Below, in pieces: positions 39,823-45,443 of a stretch of 64,000 bases of DNA. The stretch comes from Acidaminococcus fermentans_A (GTDB lineage: Bacteria > Bacillota > Negativicutes > Acidaminococcales > Acidaminococcaceae). The stretch's first letter is position 1. The number at the start of each line of letters is the position of its first letter. Below the pieces are notes generated by a model. The model was not told the DNA's origin. It made no database searches and worked only from the letters and a program-made list of their open reading frames with translations. The DNA lies in NCBI RefSeq assembly GCF_052216985.1, contig NZ_JBQOUY010000002.1, forward strand, positions 130,781 to 194,780, read 5' to 3'. The position numbers and the translations under genes are program-made.

Positions 39823-40250
39823 ACGCGAAAGAGTACTTGCAACAGGGATTCTACCTGGATAAGAAAATAGAGAGCAACCTGCGGGAGGTGGCTGAGCTCC
39901 GGCACCTGTGCCTGGGGATCTCCGCAGCCGGCCTGGAAGAAAGCCACAACCCCAACCGGCCCACGGAAGCTCCCTTCGTCCGGACCATCGAGAAGATCTG
40001 GGAGCGGGAGCAGGAGATCAACCAGGAAGTGGACCGGCTGGTGGACCTGAAGTATGAGATCGGCCAGGTCATCGACCGGGTGGAAGACGAAGCCCAGCGG
40101 CTGGTCCTCCGGGACCGGTACATCCACTTCGATGCCTGGGAGGATATTGCCCGGAGCATGGGCAAAGGAATCCGGTGGGTTTATGCCGTCCACAGTGATG
40201 GGGTGGCAGCCGTTGAAAAAATTTTGGAGGAGTGCAGTAAAATGCAGTAA
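39819..40250 (+). CDS. DUF1492-type late regulator
   Basis: 143 residues, overlapping the helicase stop by four bases. Coiled N-terminus and a C-terminal helix-turn-helix (WEDIARSMGKGIRWVYAVHS) after RYIHFDAWED. Phage proteins of this type (ArpU/RinA-like) activate late transcription in Firmicutes phages. It is followed by a terminator and the packaging genes, where such a regulator would act. Confidence 0.75.
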   Translation: MNAKEYLQQGFYLDKKIESNLREVAELRHLCLGISAAGLEESHNPNRPTEAPFVRTIEKIWEREQEINQEVDRLVDLKYEIGQVIDRVEDEAQRLVLRDRYIHFDAWEDIARSMGKGIRWVYAVHSDGVAAVEKILEECSKMQ

Positions 40251-40315
40251 CAATGCACTAGAATTCAACAGCCCCTTCGTGGTATGATAGAATCACCAGA
40301 AAAGGGAATAAAGAG

Positions 40316-40354
40316 AAGCCTTGCGGGATATAAGAATCCTACAAGGCTTTTTTC
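40316..40354 (+). terminator. Terminator before the packaging genes
   Basis: AAGCCTTG/CAAGGCTT stem with an inner GGGAT/ATCCT and T-run, nearly identical to the hairpin at 7402-7435. Confidence 0.8.
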
Positions 40355-40377
40355 ATGCCCGAAGGGAGGTGGCAGCG

Positions 40378-40764
40378 TTGCCCAGAAAACCGAAACGCCC
40401 CTGTTCTTATCCAGGCTGCCCGAACCTGACGGACGGTCGGTACTGTGAGAAGCATCAGAAGATCATCGCCAAGCGGTACGAAAAGTATGAACGCAGTCCT
40501 GTGAGTAAAAAACGGTACGGCCGGACCTGGAAGAAGATCCGAGATGCTTACGTAGCCAGCCATCCTCTTTGCGAACTGTGTCTGAAGCATGACCGGTATG
40601 TGGTGGCGGAAGAAGTTCACCATAAGAAACCGCTGGCGGAAGGCGGCACCCATGCCTGGAACAACCTGATTGCCCTATGCAAAGCCTGTCACGCAAGGAT
40701 TCATGCCCAAAGAGGAGATCGATGGCACCAAAAAGTCACAAGAAAAAGTGGACTATCAGAATGA
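40378..40764 (+). CDS. HNH endonuclease
   Basis: 128 residues from a TTG at 40378 with GGGAGGTGG in front. Zn-binding knuckles CSYPGCPN...CEKH, CELCLKH and CKACH; HNH core VHHKKPLAEGGTH / NNLIALCKACHARIH. In phages this nuclease stands before the terminase genes and supports genome packaging with the terminase. Short neighbouring frame overlaps the end. Confidence 0.85.
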   Translation: MPRKPKRPCSYPGCPNLTDGRYCEKHQKIIAKRYEKYERSPVSKKRYGRTWKKIRDAYVASHPLCELCLKHDRYVVAEEVHHKKPLAEGGTHAWNNLIALCKACHARIHAQRGDRWHQKVTRKSGLSE

Positions 40765-40892
40765 TAAATCTGAAACAAAGTGATATACCCAGGGGGCGTA
40801 TGAATCTCTGGAAGCCCGGAAAGCCAGAACGGGCGAGGGGTCACGCGCGCAAAAAACGCGTATTCAAACAAGGTATTGACCCATGGAAATAA
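40761..40892 (+). CDS. 43-residue basic protein
   Basis: ATG overlaps the HNH stop by four bases (40761-40764). It reads MINLKQSDIPRGRMNLWKPG and ends in RARGHARKKRVFKQGIDPWK, very basic. Overlap suggests translation; function unknown. Precedes the terminase small subunit by 14 bases. Confidence 0.45.
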   Translation: MINLKQSDIPRGRMNLWKPGKPERARGHARKKRVFKQGIDPWK

Positions 40893-40906
40893 GGGGGGTG
40901 TGAAAA

Positions 40907-41452
40907 ATAGCCAAAGACGGAACCATGCGGGGCGGACTCAGAGTCGGCCAGGGGCGGAAACCCAGGGCCCTGCTGGATAAACTGCCGGACAATCCGGGGA
41001 AACGGCCTCTCAAAGTGATGGACCTGCCGGAAGGGGCGGACCTTAACGGAGAAGATATGCCGGAACCCAAAGCCTACATGAAGGAAAAGCAGCGGAACGG
41101 CGGGAAGCTGGAAGCCGAAGAAATTTATCGGGAAACCTGGCTGTGGCTCAAGGCCCGGCACTGCGAAAAGCTGGTGAGCCCTCAGCTCATCAGCCAGTAC
41201 GCCATGGCCGTCTCCCGGTGGATCCAGTGCGAACACGCCATTTCGGAATACGGGTTCCTGGCCAAGCACCCCACCACCAATGCGGCCATTGCTTCTCCAT
41301 ACGTGACCATGGGCCAGAACTACATGAAGCAGGTGAACCAGATCTGGTATCAGATCTACCAGGTGGTGAAGGAAAACTGCTCCGTGGAGTTTGCCGGCAA
41401 CACGCCCCAGGATGACGTGATGGAGCGGCTGCTGCGGTCGCGGAAGGTATGA
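40907..41452 (+). CDS. terS: Terminase small subunit, P27-like, possibly starting at ATA
   Basis: The GGGGGGTG ribosome site (40893-40900) fits a start at ATA 40907 (IAKDGTMRGGLRVG; the family usually opens MAKDGTxRGG) better than the ATG at 40925, which lies 25 bases away. Length 181 residues from 40907, 175 from 40925. The following sequence (GRKPRALLDKLPDNPGKRPL, ELEAEEIYRETWLWL-type helices and VSPQLISQYAMAVSRWIQC) is P27-type TerS, the DNA-recognition subunit that binds the packaging site and assembles as a ring with TerL. The next gene begins 13 bases after it. Confidence 0.8.
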   Translation: MAKDGTMRGGLRVGQGRKPRALLDKLPDNPGKRPLKVMDLPEGADLNGEDMPEPKAYMKEKQRNGGKLEAEEIYRETWLWLKARHCEKLVSPQLISQYAMAVSRWIQCEHAISEYGFLAKHPTTNAAIASPYVTMGQNYMKQVNQIWYQIYQVVKENCSVEFAGNTPQDDVMERLLRSRKV

Positions 41453-41465
41453 CAGGGAGGAAAGT

Positions 41466-42722
41466 ATGGAAAAAACAACCAAAGAGATGAAGCTCATCCC
41501 CATTGATGAGCTGATCCCCTATGTAAATAATGCCCGGACCCATTCCCCGGAACAGATCAACAAGCTCCGGGCCAGCCTCCGGGAATTCGGGTTCATCAAC
41601 CCGGTGATCATCGATAAGGACAAGAACATTATCGCCGGCCATGGCCGGGTGATGGCAGCCCGGGAAGAAGGGATTAAAGAAGTGCCCTGCGTCCTGGTGG
41701 ACTACCTTACCGAAGCCCAGAAGAAAGCCTACATCCTGGCCGACAACCGGATGGCCCTGGATGCCGGATGGGACGAAGAAATGCTGCGGGTGGAAATTGA
41801 ATCCCTCCAGGGAGCGGACTTTGATGTGAGTCTCACCGGCTTTAGCGATGACGAAATCGCCCATATCTTCGATGAAGAAACAGAAGCCAAAGAAGACGAC
41901 TTCAACGTGGAAGAAGAACTCCAGAAGCCGGTGTTTTCCAAAGACGGAGACCTCTGGCAGCTGGGAAAGCACCGGGTCCTGTGCGGGGATTCCACCAAGC
42001 CAGAAACCTATGCTCAGCTCATGGACGGGGTGAAACCCAACCTGGTGCTGACGGATCCCCCGTACCTGGTCAACCTTCGGAGCACCTCCGGGAAGATCAA
42101 GAACGATGACCTGAACGACCAGGAAGGGTACGAGTTCCTGAAGAAGGCATTCACCTGCTTCCATGAAACCATGGCGGCGGATGCTTCCATCTATGTGTTC
42201 TATGCCACCATGAAGGCCCGGGTGTTCTACGATGCCTTCGAAGATGCAGGCTTTAAGGTCGGGGCAGGGCTCATCTGGAAGAAGCCCAAAGCTCCCTTTA
42301 TGCGTACCGATTGGAAGTTCAACATGGAGCCCATCATCTTCGGGTGGCGGAAAGACGGGAAGCACAACTGGTACGGGGACCAGAAACAGAAAGCGGTCTT
42401 TGAGTTTGACGGGATCAAGAACAGCAAGGAGGACGGCTTCGGCCACCCCTCCAGCAAGCCCGTGCCCATGCTGGCCTATCTGATCAAGCTGAGCAGCCAG
42501 ATCAACGGGGTGGTGCTGGACGGGTTCCTGGGGTCTGCTTCCACCCTGATGGCCTGCGACCAGCTGGGCCGGATCTGTTATGGGGTGGAGCTGGAACCCA
42601 AGTTCGTGGATGTAGCGGTGAAGCGGTACCTGGCTTCCCATGAAACGGAGAAAGAAAGTGTGTATGTGATTCGGGACGGGAAAAAGTGCACCTACCAGGA
42701 AGTGGCAGGTGCGGAAAAATAA
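41466..42722 (+). CDS. ParB-domain DNA methyltransferase
   Basis: 418 residues. N-terminal ParB/Srx-type domain (LIPYVNNARTHSPEQINKLR, NIIAGHGRVMAAREEGI) is followed by a DNA methyltransferase with catalytic DPPYLVNL (motif IV) and SAM-binding DGFLGSASTLMACDQLGR (motif I) in the late order (beta class: N6-adenine or N4-cytosine). Such fusions are common between TerS and TerL genes in prophages and protect phage DNA from host restriction. Start at ATG 41466 after AGGGAGG. Not adjacent to a partner nuclease, so it is a solitary methyltransferase. Confidence 0.9.
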   Translation: MEKTTKEMKLIPIDELIPYVNNARTHSPEQINKLRASLREFGFINPVIIDKDKNIIAGHGRVMAAREEGIKEVPCVLVDYLTEAQKKAYILADNRMALDAGWDEEMLRVEIESLQGADFDVSLTGFSDDEIAHIFDEETEAKEDDFNVEEELQKPVFSKDGDLWQLGKHRVLCGDSTKPETYAQLMDGVKPNLVLTDPPYLVNLRSTSGKIKNDDLNDQEGYEFLKKAFTCFHETMAADASIYVFYATMKARVFYDAFEDAGFKVGAGLIWKKPKAPFMRTDWKFNMEPIIFGWRKDGKHNWYGDQKQKAVFEFDGIKNSKEDGFGHPSSKPVPMLAYLIKLSSQINGVVLDGFLGSASTLMACDQLGRICYGVELEPKFVDVAVKRYLASHETEKESVYVIRDGKKCTYQEVAGAEK

Positions 42723-42745
42723 GTACAAAAAGGGCCACATTTTGC

Positions 42746-42780
42746 TTGCTATTATTCGCCTTTGGAGTGATTAATAACAG
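42746..42780 (+). promoter_or_regulatory. Promoter-like motif, copy 1
   Basis: TTGCTATT, eight bases, TTTGGAGTGAT then TAATA. The same arrangement is found at 43815 and 44851, each about 60-80 bases before a gene of the amidoligase cassette. TTGCTA may be the -35 and GATTAA the -10 with 17 bases between. Confidence 0.55.
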
Positions 42781-42809
42781 TACCAAAATACCCTAAGGAG
42801 GTACTAAAA

Positions 42810-43574
42810 ATGAAGGTTGAATACTACAGACAAGGTGCAGCGAGAAAAGAACTGGTGCAGGCCATCAGCGACATTACCTGCACAAAGGCGAAATACCTGT
42901 TTCTTCCCACCCGGGCCTACCAGATCGGCAGCATTCGGGTGGAGGAATTCGGAACCGTGGAATGTGAAGACGCCGACCTTCTCCAAAAGGTGGTGAAGGA
43001 ACTGGTGAACCTGGGAATCCAGCCTGCAGAACCGGTGGATTTTTTAGAGGAAACGACTCCGGAGACCACGGAACCGGTGGAGGAACCGGAAGAAACCCCG
43101 GAAACAGAATCGGCTCAGGATGATTTGGAACCAGCAGAAGAACCGGAAACGGAGGGGGCCGATACCCTGACCATTTCCCTGCCGGACGATCTGACGGAAG
43201 AGGAGTTTACCAAACTTCAGAACCTGGTGGCTTCCAAAGCTAGCCTTTTCAAAAAGGCCCTGGGGACCGATGACCTGACCATCCAACGCTCTGACGGGAA
43301 GATTTCTTTCCCATGGTTCCATGGAACTGACAGCGCCAGAGCCCAGGCCTATGCCAAACTGGTGACAGCCCTTTGCCAAATGGCCAAGAAATCCAAACGG
43401 ATCATCGCCAAAGAGCACGAAGTGCTCAATGAGAAATACACCTTCCGATGCTTCCTCCTGCGGCTGGGGTTCATCGGACAGGAATACAAGGAATGCCGGA
43501 AGATCCTGCTGGAAAACCTCAGGGGATCGGCAGCTTATCGGGATGGGGTGAAATGCCATGAGATTTCTCAATAA
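42810..43574 (+). CDS. Amidoligase-cassette protein with a C-terminal motif shared by its neighbour
   Basis: 254 residues, AAGGAGG before the ATG. A first domain (residues 1-70; KVEYYRQGAARKELVQAISD) is followed by an acidic Pro/Glu linker (ETTEPVEEPEETPETES) and a second domain. The C-terminal ~40 residues (YTFRCFLLRLGFIGQEYKEC, RKILLENLRGSAAYRDG) align with those of the amidoligase at 43892 (YAFRCWMLRLGLIGDEFKTC...). Function unknown; it may be a substrate or partner of the amidoligase. It has its own copy of the promoter-like motif. Confidence 0.7.
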   Translation: MKVEYYRQGAARKELVQAISDITCTKAKYLFLPTRAYQIGSIRVEEFGTVECEDADLLQKVVKELVNLGIQPAEPVDFLEETTPETTEPVEEPEETPETESAQDDLEPAEEPETEGADTLTISLPDDLTEEEFTKLQNLVASKASLFKKALGTDDLTIQRSDGKISFPWFHGTDSARAQAYAKLVTALCQMAKKSKRIIAKEHEVLNEKYTFRCFLLRLGFIGQEYKECRKILLENLRGSAAYRDGVKCHEISQ

Positions 43575-43791
43575 AGAGATGCTGGAATTCCTGAAACGGG
43601 AGTACCCTGCCGGCACCCGGGTCCGGCTGATCCGGATGGATGATTCCCAGGCGCCGCCTTTGGGGACGGAAGGAACGGTGACCGGTGTGGACGATATGGG
43701 GTCCCTTCTGGTGGATTGGGACAACGGATCCCACCTGAATGTGATCCATGGGGTGGATAAAGTACAGAAACTGAATAAAGAAGCAAAATAG
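43558..43791 (+). CDS. DUF4314 protein
   Basis: 77 residues. MLEFLKREYPAGTRVRLIRM, APPLGTEGTVTGVDDMGSLL, VDWDNGSHLNVIHGVD is the DUF4314 domain, a small SH3-like beta-barrel that goes with phage amidoligase genes. Its start overlaps the previous gene by 17 bases. Confidence 0.8.
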   Translation: MRFLNKEMLEFLKREYPAGTRVRLIRMDDSQAPPLGTEGTVTGVDDMGSLLVDWDNGSHLNVIHGVDKVQKLNKEAK

Positions 43792-43814
43792 TTAATAATT
43801 ATTCTCAAAATCCC

Positions 43815-43850
43815 TTGCTATTATGTGCGTTTAGAGTGATATATACACAT
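43815..43850 (+). promoter_or_regulatory. Promoter-like motif, copy 2
   Basis: TTGCTATTATGTGCGTTTAG followed by AGTGATATATACACATGCCAAA; aligns base for base in spacing with copies 1 and 3. Confidence 0.55.
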
Positions 43851-43891
43851 GCCAAAGAACACACAACCTTAGCGAAAGGATGACGAGAATT

Positions 43892-44788
43892 ATGAAAACA
43901 CTGCACTTCGGAATTGAAATGGAAATGACGGGGATTACGAGAGAAAAGGCTGCCAACCTGATGGCCGGTTTCTTCGGAACAGGCTGGGGAACCCACCAGG
44001 GCGGAGTCTACGACACCTGGACCGCCACCGACGACCTGGGCCGGACCTGGAAGGTCATGAGCGATTCCAGCATCCATGCCCAGAGAAAAGTGGGCGGCCG
44101 GATTGAAAGCGCCTCTACGGAATACCGCACGGAAGTGGTGAGCCCCATCCTTTCCTACGACGACATTCCGAAGCTGCAGGAAATGGTACGGACCCTGAGA
44201 AAAGCAGGGGCCATGGTGAACACTTCCTGCGGGATCCACATCCATGTGGGTGCCGAGAAGTTCACCCCGAAAACCCTGCGGAACCTGGTGAACCTGATGG
44301 CCAGCAAGGAAGACATGATCTACCATGCCCTCCAGATCGACCCGATCCGGGAAGGCAGATACTGCCGGAAAACGGATGCAGAATTCCTGAATGAACTGAA
44401 TAAAAAACAGCCCAAGACCATGGAAGCCTTCGCCGATGTGTGGTACCTCCAGGCACCCTTTGGCAGAGAAAACCATTACAACAGCAGCCGGTACCACGGC
44501 CTCAACCTCCACGCCACCTTTACCAAAGGGACGGTGGAATTCCGGCTTTTCAACGGCACCCTCCACGCCGGGGAGATCAAGGCATACATCCAGTTTTGCC
44601 TGGCGGTGGCCCATCAGGCCCTGACCCAGAAGAAAGCCTCCTCCAGAAAGACGGAAACGGACAACGAAAAATACGCCTTCCGGTGCTGGATGCTCCGGCT
44701 GGGGCTCATCGGAGACGAATTCAAGACCTGCCGGCTGCACATGCTGAAACACCTGGCCGGGAATTCCGCCTGGAGAAATGCCGCCTGA
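43892..44788 (+). CDS. Phage amidoligase (ATP-dependent COOH-NH2 ligase)
   Basis: 298 residues from ATG 43892; an earlier ATG at 43880 lacks a spaced ribosome site. LHFGIEMEMTGI is the metal-binding GIExE start of the amidoligase_2 fold (glutamine-synthetase-like), with CGIHIHVGAE, EYRTEVVSPILS and TVEFRLFNGTLH as further active-site strands. These phage enzymes are thought to attach amino acids or peptides to a protein carboxyl group. The C-terminus carries the FRCWMLRLGLIGDEFK extension shared with the 254-residue protein. DUF4314 in front is its usual companion; an AIG2-type cyclotransferase is not seen. Confidence 0.85.
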   Translation: MKTLHFGIEMEMTGITREKAANLMAGFFGTGWGTHQGGVYDTWTATDDLGRTWKVMSDSSIHAQRKVGGRIESASTEYRTEVVSPILSYDDIPKLQEMVRTLRKAGAMVNTSCGIHIHVGAEKFTPKTLRNLVNLMASKEDMIYHALQIDPIREGRYCRKTDAEFLNELNKKQPKTMEAFADVWYLQAPFGRENHYNSSRYHGLNLHATFTKGTVEFRLFNGTLHAGEIKAYIQFCLAVAHQALTQKKASSRKTETDNEKYAFRCWMLRLGLIGDEFKTCRLHMLKHLAGNSAWRNAA

Positions 44789-44801
44789 AGGAGATAGCCA
44801 C

Positions 44802-44834
44802 AGACAGGGAATGGGGCCGCAAGGCCCTGTTTCT
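44802..44834 (+). terminator. Hairpin after the amidoligase gene
   Basis: ACAGGG...CCCTGT with inner GGGCC-GCAA-GGCCC and TTTCTCTCC after it. It separates the two halves of the cassette, each with its own promoter-like motif. Confidence 0.55.
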
Positions 44835-44850
44835 CTCCTTGTATACTTAC

Positions 44851-44887
44851 TTGCTATTCTCTGTCTTTAGAGTGATATATGTACATG
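44851..44887 (+). promoter_or_regulatory. Promoter-like motif, copy 3
   Basis: TTGCTATTCTCTGTCTTTAG followed by AGTGATATATGTACATGCCAAAA, same layout as at 42746 and 43815. Confidence 0.55.
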
Positions 44888-44927
44888 CCAAAAGGCAAAG
44901 GTACACAATCACAAGGAGGAAAACAAA

Positions 44928-45371
44928 ATGACAAAGATGGAAATGCTGGAAAGATTCTACGAACGGCACGAGGAACTGGAAAGAAAGTTTGATGCAGCAG
45001 AAAAAGCCGGAGATACCAAGGCCATGGACGCCTGCCAGGATTCCCACCAGGATCTTCTCCAGGAAGTTCGGGTGGAAGGGGAAGCCTTCGGAGACATGAT
45101 GCGGCTTTACAGCGAAATGAAACAGCAGGGGAACAGCCGGATTGACCTTTCCGGAATTTACCGGAAGCCGGAAGAAGTGATCAGGATCTTCCGGGAATTT
45201 GGGGTGGCCGAATTCACCTTCTCCTCCACCTGGTCCAGCGCCATCCAGGTTTCCTGGGCCTTCACCCAGATGGGATGCACCCTGAAAGGCATGACCGAAG
45301 TCCACGGATCCAAACGGGATTTCCAGACCGGCGAATACGAAAAAGTCCCCGCCTTCCTCTTCAGCCTTTGA
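44928..45371 (+). CDS. 147-residue protein at the end of the amidoligase cassette
   Basis: MTKMEMLERFYERHEELERK..., ATG after AAGGAGG. Helical N-terminus and a mixed C-terminal part with GVAEFTFSSTWSSAIQVSWA and GMTEVHGSKRDF. Not recognised. Shared promoter-like motif and position make it part of the same cassette; it could bind or carry the amidoligase product. Confidence 0.65.
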   Translation: MTKMEMLERFYERHEELERKFDAAEKAGDTKAMDACQDSHQDLLQEVRVEGEAFGDMMRLYSEMKQQGNSRIDLSGIYRKPEEVIRIFREFGVAEFTFSSTWSSAIQVSWAFTQMGCTLKGMTEVHGSKRDFQTGEYEKVPAFLFSL

Positions 45372-45386
45372 GAAACGGGGATAAAC

Positions 45387-45410
45387 AAGGAGCCTGCAGG
45401 CTCCTTTTCT
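45387..45410 (+). terminator. Terminator before the terminase large subunit gene
   Basis: AAGGAGCC, TGCA, GGCTCCTTTTCT: a short strong hairpin. Confidence 0.75.
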
Positions 45411-45443
45411 TATGGGTATTTTCTATGAAAGGAGGGAGGCCCC

